A program made the position numbers and the translations under genes. Of a stretch of DNA of 64,000 nt, positions 25,290-38,300 are shown piece by piece (within the stretch, counting starts at the first letter, position 1; each line of letters begins with the position of its first letter). The DNA is from Montifringilla adamsi (taxonomy: Eukaryota; Chordata; Aves; Passeriformes; Passeridae): the NCBI GenBank assembly GCA_017590115.1, contig JAGGNK010006471.1:219809-283808 (forward strand), given 5' to 3'. The notes under the pieces are model-generated. The model ran no database searches. It saw nothing but the letters and a program-made list of their open reading frames with translations, and was not told the origin of the DNA.

Positions 25290-26052
25290 GTTGATTTATT
25301 TGCCTCAGCAAGCAGCTACTGCATCATTTGTTAGCATACTTGAAAGGATCAACTGGGAAGTGGTCACAGGTTTAATGTTACTGTGAAAACTGTTCATTAA
25401 TGATTATCAGCTTCAGCTCCAGTGTACCCCATTAAAATGGCACCAACCCTCAGAGAAAATGCCATATAAACCTCAAACTCCTTTTATGCAACTTTGAAAT
25501 ACCTGCACATCAGAAATACCTGAGTGTGCAGTGCACCGTGAGTTACAGCAACTTAACTCTCTTAAAACTTGTTGCAGAAATAATAAATTTGCAAAGCAAA
25601 AAAAAAAAGGTGATTCTTGCCAGCCTAAGTCCATTCATGAATTAATGATTGGACTTTTTTTTATTTTCTTAAGACACCAGAGTGCACGAAACTTTGTAAT
25701 TTACAGATGCTCAGCAGAAATTCACTTTTTTTCTAATTCTATGATGTATAAATCTTCACCAGCTTGAATGTACTGTTAGCTTTTGCAAAGCACATGTGAC
25801 TTAAGTTTGCATTCATGTCATATTCTATTGGTTTTGTTAGCATTTTCTCCTCCTCCAGTATACTACACCATGCATTGTAACTTTAGAAACTTTTCACCTT
25901 TCTGAATTAGCTTTAAATGTGTTGCTACCTTTTAATTTCCAAGCAGCTGTAAAATAGCTATTTTGTGTTCATTTGATATAGAATTGTAAAAACTGCATTT
26001 ATTTATACAGAGGCATTTATAATACGTATTTTACAAATGTTCTTATATTCTG

Positions 26053-26058
26053 AATAAA
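26053..26058 (+). promoter_or_regulatory. MCC: Likely distal poly(A) signal of MCC
   Basis: AATAAA in tctgaataaatttctaatg, followed 10-40 bases later by T/G-rich sequence (tgtttctttgccttgggagttg). It is the last good plus-strand signal before the region turns into DCP2's 3' end. Confidence 0.7.
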
Positions 26059-26686
26059 TTTCTAATGCTGTTTCTTTGCCTTGGGAGTTGTTTCACCATG
26101 GCTTGTCACCTTACTGTTGAATGGGACTCCCTAAAGGCACCTTTGCACAAAGATATCTCATCTCCAAGCTAAGTGACTGAGGGAGATGGTCAGTGAAGTT
26201 CACTTAACAGAGCCATGAAAAGTTGTTAAGAATTCAGATCTGGCCACAGGTTTTAGCTGGGCTCAAGAACATCAGTACCCTCTACATCGTCAATGAACAC
26301 TTTATGGAAATGGAAGGGCATGTGTGAAACTGTTACCGCACGTCCAAATCTTTTCATAACAAGTTATATGGACCAAAAGAAAAAGAAAACAAAATAGTAT
26401 TACATAAGTATTCTAAAAGCACTAACTGAAGTTCACATACTTCCTTTCTTCTGTTTGTCTAACACGTTTAGGTTTTTTTTTCCATTGTGTTGAACGGCAT
26501 CCACCTTTAGAGCTGACTTTAAAAAATAACTTCCATCTCCTGCTAGAGGAGATAGATATAATCACTGCTGGCTTAAGACAACACGTAAACATTCTACAGT
26601 GAAAGAATAACCAGTACCAGCAGCAGAGGCATCACGTTCCACAATGATCAGCAACCCTTATATTCATACTTCAGTACTTCAATACG
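26059..26686. other. Spacer between convergent MCC and DCP2 3' ends
   Basis: About 0.63 kb between the candidate distal poly(A) signals of two facing genes. No gene or repeat recognised. Read-through from either side would give overlapping antisense transcripts. Confidence 0.6.
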
Positions 26687-26692
26687 TTTATT
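26687..26692 (-). promoter_or_regulatory. DCP2: Candidate distal poly(A) signal of DCP2
   Basis: TTTATT on the plus strand is AATAAA on the minus strand. It lies about 5.5 kb after the DCP2 stop. Vertebrate DCP2 mRNAs are known for long 3'UTRs, which makes this reasonable. Other minus-strand AATAAA copies (28394-28399, 29367-29372) are alternatives. Confidence 0.5.
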
Positions 26693-29600
26693 TATAAAGT
26701 AATTTAATTTTACAGAGGAAAAAATAACAATATAGAAGAAAATGTTAACTTAGTTATAGTCTCCTAAATGGTGTGCTTCAGTTTTGAATCAATTTATAAC
26801 AAACAAAATCACAATAACAAGTACAGGAGATGTTACAGGTAGTTACAGATTCTACTTAATACAACTGAAGAGCTGACTAATGCAAACTTTCTTCAAAAGA
26901 ACATAATGGAAGTTGTATAAAATCTGTAATAATTTTAACTCTTTAGCTGTACTTACTTTCTACTTAATGAGCACCGATGTGCCACTTACACACAGAGGAA
27001 AACAGATCAAGTTCTTGATCTTTAACAAACAGGAGGAAGACATAACTCTTCATGCCTGAGCCACACCACAAAGCACTGGCTCCCGTTTTCTGCGAGGCAT
27101 GCAGCGCTGCCCTGAAAAGTGTCATTGTTTGGAAGCAATACCCAAGTCTGAGTCCTGGAACATGAACACTGATCAAGCATTCTGCCTGAATTAACAACCC
27201 CACACCTTCTTCTGGGGGTCTGTTTTGCTTTTTAATGGTAAAAGTGCCTTGCAAACCCAGCTAAACTGCTCCTCAGGGATGAAGTTAAACTTCCACATAG
27301 TGCAGTGCCATGCAGACACAGTAAAGTTCTGTTGCAAGTATTGTCATGAGAAGTATTTGCTGAGAGCTCTTAATAATGCAGTTTTCCGTATATTTTCTGC
27401 ATAACAAAATTATGTATCCAACCAGTAAGATACAAATTTCATCCCCACAGTTTAGTAAGTTTGATCAAACATGCTTAAAAAAATTTGCAAAGTTCTTCTC
27501 ACCACTGGAAATGTGTCATAGAGAACTGTGTTTGCAAGATGTGTTTTCTCAAAAAGCTATGAATGCCTTATTTTAAAATGATTAATGCTCTATGAGCTGT
27601 AATCATTTTCCTAAAGGCACTGAACTGTAACCTATACTGGAAACAAGAAGCTAGTTCTTCTGATAATAAATGCTTAGAAATTACAAAACACTCTGTTTTC
27701 AGTAAAATCCATAGAGACCTTTCCAAATTTAAACATTCTGTACTCTATGAAATGTTAGCAGTTACTTAAAAGGAAGCTTGTTTTTTCCTGGAAGAACTGA
27801 AGGAGGACCCAAAGCCACTTTTGACTTCCCAAAAGCACTCAGAGCTGAGAACAATTTAAAGATAAGAGTTTCTGTAAAGCTGAATCTGTACAAAAAGTCT
27901 TGCTAAACCTAACATTTTCAATGGAAAGACACACCCCACGTATTTTGTTTCATTATACTGCTACCAATCTGGAATAGTTTCTCTGGTACAATCTTGAATG
28001 TGGCCAATGTCATTGTTGTTTAATGTTGACTTCCTTTTAAGTTCACAAGCTACATGAAAAAGTGAAATGCACACACAGCACAAAACCTACTGCATCTATC
28101 AGTGCTTACATATGGGATTAAGAACAGTGCAAATACTAGCATTTAGCCTACTTCCATTCTTGACTACACTATTGCTATAAATGCATATGAACAAAAACCT
28201 ATTACGGAAGAGTTTCTAAGTCTAATTTACTGTAAAAGCACCTTCAGTTAGTTTGTATAAATTTACCATATCTGAAATAATTTTGGTTGTTTCAAAAGCT
28301 GAAATATTGTAATAACAAAAAACAATTTGAAATTATGAAGTTGTGTATAAGCACCAGATTATTTAACATTTACAGTGCAAGACTTAAAATTGGTTTATTT
28401 ACAGAAATCAGTATCAACAAGAGAGACTATTCTACTAATTCTCAGTAACTATGAGCTTCCTAACACATTTAGAATATAACCTCCTAACTTCAAACATGAA
28501 GGCACCTGGCTTTACCTCTGGAAAAGAAACCTGTTGCTCAGAATTTGTAATAAAACCCCAAGTATCTGAGGATTAAGCAACCCACTGACCCCAGGGCAGT
28601 CAGTTACCCCTGGAGCAGCAGTGCTGTCTTGCACCACAGGATATTGGAGTTTGGATTCTTAATGTAGACTCTTTGCTTTTCACGCCATAATGGCATGAGT
28701 GCAAAAGCAAATCACCACATTAAGTTAAGGTTGGAAGAACTGTGTTCTTATCTGAAATTACAATCTGAGAGCAAGTATGTTAGAAGTAGCCAGACCCGAA
28801 GCCTGCCTTGTTTTTAAAAGGAACTGTTACATCTGTAACTGCCACAGTTAGGTGAAAGAAAATCACTAAGTATTGTTCTCAAATCACCAAATTAGTTCAA
28901 GAAGGTTGAAACAGCACAGAAGCCTGGAACAGTGATTAGGCCCAAAAGTTCATTAGAAACAATTTATGCATGTTTGGTCTAAAGAATTTACATTGTGGTA
29001 AAAAATAATACTCTGTGCAATAAGTAAAGCTATTTCCCCCCCTCTCCTTCCCAGAATCACTGTTGCCAGACTTCAAACTATGCAAAACACAGTTACTTTC
29101 AAAAGCTGGATGATTGATGTACATCAAGGAGCTGAAGTCAGCAGCACTTCAGTCACTTAACTAACTGGGCAGGCCATTCTTCAGTCCAAGGTGAAAGTAT
29201 GGAAGCATTCTGAGAAGACATGCTAAAAACCTTATGCTAAAGCAGGGAGTTGATATAGTACTAGAAACTGCACACTAGTACCAGATTCCTAGCACCACAC
29301 GGCTGTAGGATTTTTGCTAAATATTTGTTTACTCTGCACGTTGATTCCAAGAACACTGAATGACCGTTTATTATATGAATAACCCCTAACATGGCAGCAT
29401 TCTCAAATTGACAGTGTTTGTTTTTCAAGTATCTCAACACCAGCTCTCGAGTCGGACATGCATACAGTTCCTATTTCCCTGTGTCTAGCTCCGGTAAAGT
29501 AAAAACTCACAGAACTAAAGCCTGTATCTCACTTGCAGTATTTCTTCACTGTTCTATGGAAGATAATGTAAACAGTACTTCTAAACTTAGAAATACAATT

Positions 29601-31790
29601 ATAAAGGGATGGTGAAATAAGAACATAAACAACAGTAAACAAAATGTTCATGGTGCAGGGCACGCTGGAGCCCACCAAGTGGATCACATGCCACCACATT
29701 TACATAGTTTTAGGATAAACCTTACTACGAAAGCAGAAAGCAATGCTACTAAAGGAAACTTTACCCTTATACAAAGAAGTTATTGCATATTTATCACATT
29801 TATTTGCAACTCACATTAAGGCTAGGTTTACTAAAATGAATTACATATGTATAAGCTTCACTTTGGGTTGCTTAATGAAGCAACCAATGTCTCTTATACT
29901 GAACCAAGCTTTCACTAAGAAGAAAATATTACACAGTAAACAGAGGGCAGCCAGCATCTCCTATTCATAGAACATGCTTCCATTGTTCTAAAGACTTCCT
30001 CTTGCCTGGGACAGGACTTCCCAAACAGAAGACAGATGCTCCAAGTTCACTGCTTCATCAACATCCCCATTATTTCACAGAGCACTAAATTATCTATAAC
30101 TAATTTATCTGAAAAGTCAACTTATTTATAAAAAGATTTCCACAGCCCGTTATTTAATTATGCCTTAGGAGAGTCCTATTAGCTCCACAGGCAGTAGCAG
30201 CCTCAGGATATGATACAAACTTCTGCCTCACCATGAGTAAAGGCACTTTTGCTGGGAAATCAACTAAAATAGCACAAAGAAGTAACAAAATATTAGTTTT
30301 CACCTGAAGCTGAATAACATAACCTTTTCCAGCATTATCCTACCCTCTTAATTACTCTTCTTTGTCATTGTATGGCCTTTGGATACGTTTAAGAAAAAAA
30401 AAAAGAAAAAAAAAAGTGAGTCAAAGCTAGATTGAGCTATTTCACAATTTGGTCTTGAAAAACAAGGCCCTCAGAACCCTTGTCCTCCAGAAGGAGGAAA
30501 TGCTGTAGTCCATTTCTCCTGTTGACTGATACAGAAGTTGAATGCTCCCATGGCCAAAATTATTACAGCATTAGAGTTCCAAATCACCTGGTGCCAGGCA
30601 GGTGAATAAACCAGGAGAAAGTTCTAAAGCTATTTCTGAGGAAAACACTAGGTAGGGTGTATGAAGTAGGGTGGTTGAAGGAAGACCAGGATTTTGGTTT
30701 TGGATGACATATATGAGTTGCATAAAAACTCAGTGCATGTAGATACACTACAAGGGTGTAGTTCATTCAACCTATCAAGTTATCAATTACCTCTATTCTA
30801 GAGAAAAGTCCATTTTTAAATCTGGGACATGCTTGCTATCACAAGCTGCTGTGACAAATGATTTCAGTGCATTTCTCTTCACTGCAACACAGATGCTCAA
30901 AACCCACTGACCTGCAGGAGATGTAACAGCTCATCACCCCAACTCTTACAGGTTTTTTGTTCCTCCCCTCTATCTCCACCCCATCTTTCATGTTTTTCCT
31001 AAGAAAGCAGTGTAGCTGAAAAATGACTGAGGCTAAATCATTTAAATGCTAACTGCAAGTGCAATTCAATACTACTGGATATATACAGAGCAGATACACT
31101 ACACAAGATATCTGAGGACAACAGCACAGGATACAATACTGAACACCCTTGGAACAGTTATTGGAAGCCTGATTAAGCTGTTCAGTGTCACACAATGCCT
31201 CTATCACCCATGCACCTGCCCTCCTCCTCAATGAGATCTACAGAGGCTTATTTACATTCAGTATAAATTCTACACAAGTTACCTCTCACAGACAAGTTTC
31301 TTCTCTTTTTTCGCAAGCAGCTGCTTTGTAACTTCTTCTTATGCAGCTGTGGGCAGTGCACAAGAGCCAAGTTAGACACTTTGAAGGACTGAGTTTTACC
31401 CAGTTTGAGTGTCATTACTGAAGACCAAGGAAGAGTAGGTACAAAAAGTCAACACTCTATATATTTGACTCAAGTACTAGTGATTGCCAGCCAACAAAAA
31501 CTATCAGTGTGAAGGAGGGAAGGTATTTGGGGCAAACAATCAGTACAGAGAAAGGATGACAGGCTGAGACTAGGTTTGAAATGTGCAACTTGGTTTCAAA
31601 ATCACTAGGACAGAGCTGTCCTCTGAGAATTAGTTTCATTGCCACTGTGTAATATTGCAATGTTCTACAAAATAATGACAAACAAGTCCAATAATTTACA
31701 TCAGAAAAGTTAAAAGGTTAGCAAGCTGGTATACTCCAACAGTTAAAAAAAAGTCAATGACATTCTACAAAACACACGGCAAGTTACAAT

Positions 31791-31850
31791 AAAAAAAAAA
31801 TTCAAACCACAAAAAAAAAACAAAAAAAAAAAAAAAAAACAAAAAAAAAA

Positions 31851-31928
<78 letters not shown>

Positions 31929-31940
31929 AAAAAAAAAAAA
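31791..31940 (+). repeat. A-rich tract, 76 uninterrupted A, C-interrupted flanks
   Basis: Pure A from 31852 to 31927, with shorter A runs separated by single C at 31821, 31840, 31851 and 31928, and an initial run at 31791-31800. On the DCP2 strand this is poly(U). The Phe-only frames on the minus strand are artefacts of it. Confidence 0.95.
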
Positions 31941-32235
31941 CCACACAAGTAAAAAGAATGCCCTCTAATGCACAGCTAGGAACAAGTGAACTGAACATTG
32001 GAAAGGTACTTTTGTGGACAAAGGCTAGACTGCATTTAAAGTGCAACACTTGACTATGCCACTCCCATACTGCAAAGAGAACAAACCTTTCCAAACCAGC
32101 AGTCAGTCCCTGCATTGCATTCAAAAACAAACAAACAAAACAAAATAAAAAACTCCTGAGAAAGAGTAAGGCTGGATAAGAAACCCCCTCCATTGCAACA
32201 GGCAAGTCTAATTCTTACTCATAATAAGTTTGCTG

Positions 32236-32399
32236 TCAGAGGTCAAAACTTTTCATTATGGCATCATGGTCAAACTTGAAACTCAAGAAAGCTCTTGATG
32301 AAAAAACAAATTTGTAATGGCCATTGCATGCCACAGAATGTCCGTCTACATGTTCTGGCAGCACATCTTCACTGGAGCAACACATCTCGTATGCTGCTT
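32236..32399 (-). CDS. DCP2: DCP2 exon 11, terminal coding part with stop
   Basis: Acceptor ctctttaagcag|aagcag. Two bases complete Glu, then [16 protein letters not shown], later V-A-C-N-G-H-Y-K-F, and [17 protein letters not shown] ending S-F-D-L and TGA (plus strand 32236-32238). The Phe-rich end is the EDC4-contacting segment known in human DCP2. Confidence 0.96.
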
Positions 32400-35300
32400 C
32401 TGCTTAAAGAGAAAAAGGTATTAAACAAATTTTAAATGGGCAGCTGCCAGTAAAAGTATCTGAAACAACACAAAGCCATACCTCAAACATATATTCAATT
32501 AATATTTATAACAAAACGTGTATGTTTGGTCATAAACAGAAGAAGGTAACTCAAACCAGTTGAGTTTTAAAATTTAAAAGTTGTCTAGAGGCTAGAATAA
32601 ATCTTCAAATTCACTGCAATCTGGAAACACTTTCAACAGCCACATACATATACGTATATTTTACATGTATAATACTGTTTCATTTCTCAATAGCCATTTC
32701 TCAACAAGGAGAAAAAAAAGGGCACTGTCTCCTGAGCAATAAGTAAGGAACTGTGTGCACTCTGCTGCAGCTTATTACTAGCAGGACAGAAAGCCTTAAA
32801 GCACACTCAATTACCAGCACTGTGTTGACTCAGATGCTATTTTTCTAAACTAGCTTTTAGTTACTTTTTCACTCAGCCACCTGGTGTATATCAGGTGTGC
32901 AAGACCAACATGAAACAGTATCTTTTTCATTAAAAAACAAACAAAACCTCAATCTACCTTGGAAAAACATGGTTTTATAAGATTTTGAACGTTGGCATGA
33001 GGAAAAGCCCTCAACCATCATTATTCAGGTGCCTTCAGCCTGTAGCACAGGACAGTGGATGAAAATTCTGACTGCACTTGCCTGTTTCAAAGTTATCTTG
33101 AAGTCTTCTTGGATTAAGCTTTTTTTCACATTTCTGGTGAAGAGAATGACCATACATTACACATATTTGATAAAGAAATGGCATTATATTTAAGCATCAT
33201 CTAACTGGCATGCTTGTTTGCTTTGACACACCTCACATCTGAATTATTTTACCTCTAACTCAGCTTTAATTCTGTCACATAACTTGATGTAGCAAACATG
33301 CTTTAAATCCACAAGTCTTTCAGAATCATGCAACCTTTTAACAGTCACTAAAACATTTCTAATATGCAGACTTTTAGGGGAAAATTTTGTTTTAAGATGG
33401 AAGCATCTTGCATATGATGGTGTGTAATCAACATTGTGCATGCATAAACCCACTCTTCAATGAGCTTGTCCCAAAAGAGGCAAGGGGAATGTATTTACAG
33501 ACATGCTGCTACTACCAATTAAATTAACATGCTTTAGAGACACAAACTCAAAACTCGTAAGGGAGGAATTGTTTTAGCCCCAGGTATTGCTGCTGTAAGT
33601 ACACCGATACAAAAAAATATGGCCCTTTGCACTCTCTCCAAATTAAGAGTTTCCTGGCCTTCAAATTACATCACAAAATTATCACTGGACACAAAATATT
33701 TAAACTTTGAAAGACGGACCATCATGAAAACACAAGTGAAACAGAAAAAGATAAATATTTAGAAAAATTTGTGAAAAGCCTGCAAAGTAACTGTGGAGCA
33801 TTAACAGTTATCTCAATTAAGATCTTACGGATTACCATTACAGGTTTTTCCTATCCATTTAAATTTCTGGGCCGTCAATTCACTCTTCTACACCCAAACA
33901 TAACTAATCATTTCTTGCAGTAAGGAATTTAGGACAAGTTTCTGGTTTCTGTATGTTTACATGAATAAGAGAAAGAAGGCAATAATCACAAGCCAGAATA
34001 GGAAGAATTTAGTTTAAAGCCTGTAAACAAAAAAAACTAAAGCCTGGAAAAGCCAGCTGAGCTGCATAGAGAACTGGGGCTCACTGCTGCACAAGGCCAA
34101 CGAAGTATACTGAAGAGCCATAAAAAAACAGGAAATCCAAAGCACATTCTACTCTAAGGGAGAGCACAGCCCAGTGAGTCAAGTCCCACTGAGAACTGGA
34201 CAAACACAATTAGTAACTGCAAGGGAAAGTAAAACACAAACAGTGTGACACTGGAATTTACAAACTGCTGTAACTAGCTCTACGTTATGATTGAAAAACT
34301 ATACGAGATTCTGGCATCCAAGCCAAGTCTGTGTCTCAACATTTTTTGCTGGAGAGAAGGGAAATAATAAGTATTTACATCACCACTTTCTAAAGTGTTG
34401 CATAACAAAACCCCATGCTTACAGTATGACATCACACATGAATAAATAAGACGTGTACTACACACCACAGAAGGCTTTTACATGACAGGAACCTGGAAAG
34501 CCGCAGGACTGTGTATTGAAACAGCTGACAAATTTTCAACAGCTAAAATTACTTACTTCTAAAATGCAAACTTTGAAATTTAGTATGCTTGTTTATAGAT
34601 GTATATGCATACAAGGTAAGAAATGTTATACATCTACAAACATGTATCAAATTCTCTGACCAAACATACTCTTGATAGATAAGCACTCTACTTTGTTTCA
34701 GCAGGACATTGTCCTGGATATTTATTAAGCATTACTGGAACATATTATTGACACAGACCCTGCATGTTTCTTACCAAGTTATGGTTTTGCTTAACTGCTT
34801 GACTATGCAGTCCATTTGTTCGCTTCTTTTGGCTGGAAGTGTCTTGATTTTGCTTTCTGCCATTGTTCCTCAGGCTCTGACTCTGCTGTTAAGTCCAAAA
34901 TAAGTAGAGGGAAGAGTTTAAATGGCAGAATTGGCCATTATTGCATTGACATTTCCTACTTAGTAATTAAAACTTCACTCCAAGTAACTTCAAAACATGT
35001 AAACAGTTTCTTTTGCAGAAAAAAGGGAAGCCCACTGAAACTAACCAAACACACACTCAAGCTACAGGGCCATCAACTGTTACCCATTCTCTCTAGCACT
35101 GAATATGACAGAATTATTACACAATTAATTCAGTTCAGTGAATTCCCATGCACTAATGCAGAAATACTAGAGATTCCAGCAAAACGGCAAGTACTAATTA
35201 CTATCTGTACATGAAACAACACAATTGCTACCTGATACCACCACCACTTCTAGTGTGAGATAAATCAAAGAATGCCCAAGAGTATTCTCCCACTCCCACG

Positions 35301-38300
35301 TCTCTATTTTTGCATTCTCTGGAGATTAAATTCATTGGTTTTGTCTGAGAGAGGAAACCCTTATGAACAAAGACATCCGTTTTAAATAGTCCAGATGCAT
35401 ATGCTTGCCTAACAAACAACCTACCTTTATTTTCAAAACTTCAGACACCTCAGGATGATTATATGGCTTCTGTGGCTGTTTTGGCTTCACCAAGTGCTCT
35501 CCTGAAAAGCCATCTGTAAACACCTGTTGACTACAGCGAAGTTTGGATCTAGTGCAGGAAAACAAAGACAGTTTACAACACAACTTCAAATCTACTGAGA
35601 GCAGAAGACAAATATGAAAAAAGTTTCTGCTTTTTGAGAATAATCTGGAAGACAATCTTAAGTAACCTAGTATGGAAACTCTAATAATGCTCACTGCCTT
35701 TTGCATTTTCCACAGACAAGAGGCCAAGTCCACATTAACATTTGCCTTGTTGTTCTCAGTCTTGGTGTTGCCCTGGCTCAAATTACTGAAGTCCTCTCAT
35801 AAGGACTACAGGTTTCAACATTTGCTCTACCACTTTCCACTCAGCTGAATCTAAAGCCAGCAGCACATGTTCCCCTACTGATTCCCACAGGTTTTATCTA
35901 GCACTTCTTAGACTACTTTACACTCCTGCACTGGAAGTTATCTACTTGCTTTAGCTTCTGTTTTTTTTTGATTCACATAAACAAGACTGAGGAAATAATC
36001 TCAGTTCTGACACCAGTGTATCAACACATTAATTAAGTTCTCACCTTACTTACAAATCTATGATAGACGTCTATGCTTATTTTTCTGTTATTTACTTATT
36101 ACTGGAACACAAATCCTTGGATAAAGAGAAAAGGACAAGCAGTATTGTATATAATTGTCATTGTATCATATTGTCATATTTGTATGACCAGTGTTTTGTA
36201 AGAAAGAATATAGAGATGTTAAACTGACCTGGTTCTTACCTAGCTTTTTCCAAGTTGGGCTTAGAGGGTGTGCTCCCTGCAGATGAAAAACCATTGTCAC
36301 TGTCTGAGGAATCTCCATTCCTTCGGGAAATCCATTCCCTCAATGGTCTGTGAGCAAGGAGTAGTACAACAAGATCTACTTACCAAAACAAATCTAAAGA
36401 ATTTAAAGTTATCTGAAAGACCCTGGCCTAGTATTTGCCTCATCTCAAACATACCTGATGAAAGGAATTGCCATAAAAAATTTGTTAGGTGCCAAACCCA
36501 ACTTGGACTTTGGGGTCATGTCATTTCTGTGGCATGGTAATTTGTCGACGGAAAACCACTCAATATTCTAGAAAAACAAGAAATAAAATCAAAATACCCT
36601 CTATTGTAGCCGTAGCAGAATTTTACAAATGTGTATCAGCCACAATTATTTCCCTTAATTAAAAAATTACCATGGAAGACTTAAATTAACAGGCCACAAC
36701 AGCGTTTTTCACAAAAGGTTTTCACAAAAGGTTAATTAACTCTTCCGACTGCCACTACAGTAGCAGATGGTACAGCACAAAATTGCACGATATCACACCT
36801 AAAATATGAAAGGTATTAATCAGCAACTAAATTCTGAATAAGAGTTTCATAAACAAACCAACCAAACCATTGCACACAGAATGCCATAAATAAATGTACA
36901 GGCTTTGAATATTTTTCAAAAACTTTTTACTTAAAGTGTGATCAATACTGGACCACCAATACCCATTCAAAAGTAAGAAGGGTGTTTAGTTTGACAGCAA
37001 GTTTCATGTTTTGTAATAAAAGAAAAAAAAACCATGGCAATAGGATAGGATTTGTGTTACTGTTTATATGTTACAGTTTTAATAGCTAAAACTGTATACT
37101 TAGCAGAATGGGAAACAAAATTAGGAATTCTGACCACAGACAGTGTAGAAGAACCCACATGAGATTTGCTATTACAGAATCTACTCTGAAAGCCCTAGGT
37201 ACAGAAAATATGCAAATTATGGAAATAAGTTACAAACTGAACAAGTCTTCAATTTCTACAGGGAGTACAAAACCAGCCTGCCTGGTGGCATTAGATCAGG
37301 TGAAGACAAAGCTTCAAAATTCTGTCATTGGAAGAACTCTTTAACATTCCTACACATATAGTCACTGTTCTACAAAGTACCATATTTACTGTATATTTTA
37401 AAAAACACTTAAATTTCATCTTATGTTTTAAAAAAACAGGTCTCTAATGCAAGAAATTAAGTCCTGTTGAGTCAAATACTTTCTTTATTTAGAAAGCAAA
37501 ATAAGCAAAGTGCCCTATTTAGTGACACAATCTGCATGGAAATATAGCTGTTTTGAACTGAATTGCCATAAAGGAAAAAATACTCAAACTTCAAGATTAC
37601 AGATACCACTGACAAAGGTTCCAACAAGTTGTTACCTGAGCCTTTGTCTTTCGCTTTCACAATACCTTTTAAAAGCTTAATGGTACACAATACATCCAAA
37701 ATAGTTCCCTTTTTCTGTCCCCTTCCCAACTTCCTCCTTAAAATATACTATTTTTTAAATCTGACAGTATTAGACATGAAAGAAAGAAAACAATCCTTAG
37801 TTTATCCTCTGGATATGTCCTTTTGATATGGCTTTTGCATGTCCCCAACTAATAATTAAACTTGCAAATATATAGCTACATTTGCATCTGTAACTATGAA
37901 TAATATAATGAATATATACATCACCTATGAGAAAAGGAGAATTGTATTTTAGCAGCATGCTCTATTGTCTTTTCATGGTGAATGGAGATGTCAGACAGAT
38001 GGTCAAGTATCAGACCTGCAGGTGAGCTGCAAGAAGTCAACACAAAACCCTACAGTGCACTGGTACCTAGCATTTAAGGTGTTCATTGTGGGTTCATTAT
38101 TTTATACACTTCTGGCTTTAAAAAGCAACTTCTGCAAAGTTCCTGTAGATTCAGACAAGATAGCACATACCCGAATTTCCCTTCTAGTTTTGGGGTTGAA
38201 CTTCGTGTTCTTGGGAACTCCAGGAATGATATACAGCCGTGCTAACTGATCATTGATTCGCAGCTCAATGTAGTCCTCTTTGCAGATATAATCTTTTATG

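Larger units (their letters stand above)
22623..26075 (+). other. MCC: MCC 3'UTR (about 3.4 kb)
   Basis: This region runs from the stop codon to the last good plus-strand poly(A) signal. It holds three AATAAA hexamers (23185, 25284, 26053), a 31-base T run and an inverted CR1 fragment. The final part, 25.8-26.06 kb, is AT-rich and ends in AATAAA followed by a T/G-rich stretch, as expected for a cleavage site. The true 3' end is inferred; no transcript data are available. Confidence 0.7.
26670..32235 (-). other. DCP2: DCP2 3'UTR (about 5.5 kb)
   Basis: AT-rich DNA from the stop codon to the candidate distal poly(A) signal, with no splice-compatible exon. Many ATTTA-like pentamers occur on the minus strand. 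A long A/C tract near 31791-31940 would be a U-rich segment about 300 bases after the stop. The extent is inferred from the known long DCP2 3'UTR and the absence of other genes; a shorter isoform is possible. Confidence 0.6.

Noticed and set aside
31743..32205. Phe-rich open frames on the minus strand
   Set aside because: They are translations of the poly(A)/poly(T) tract in the DCP2 3'UTR.
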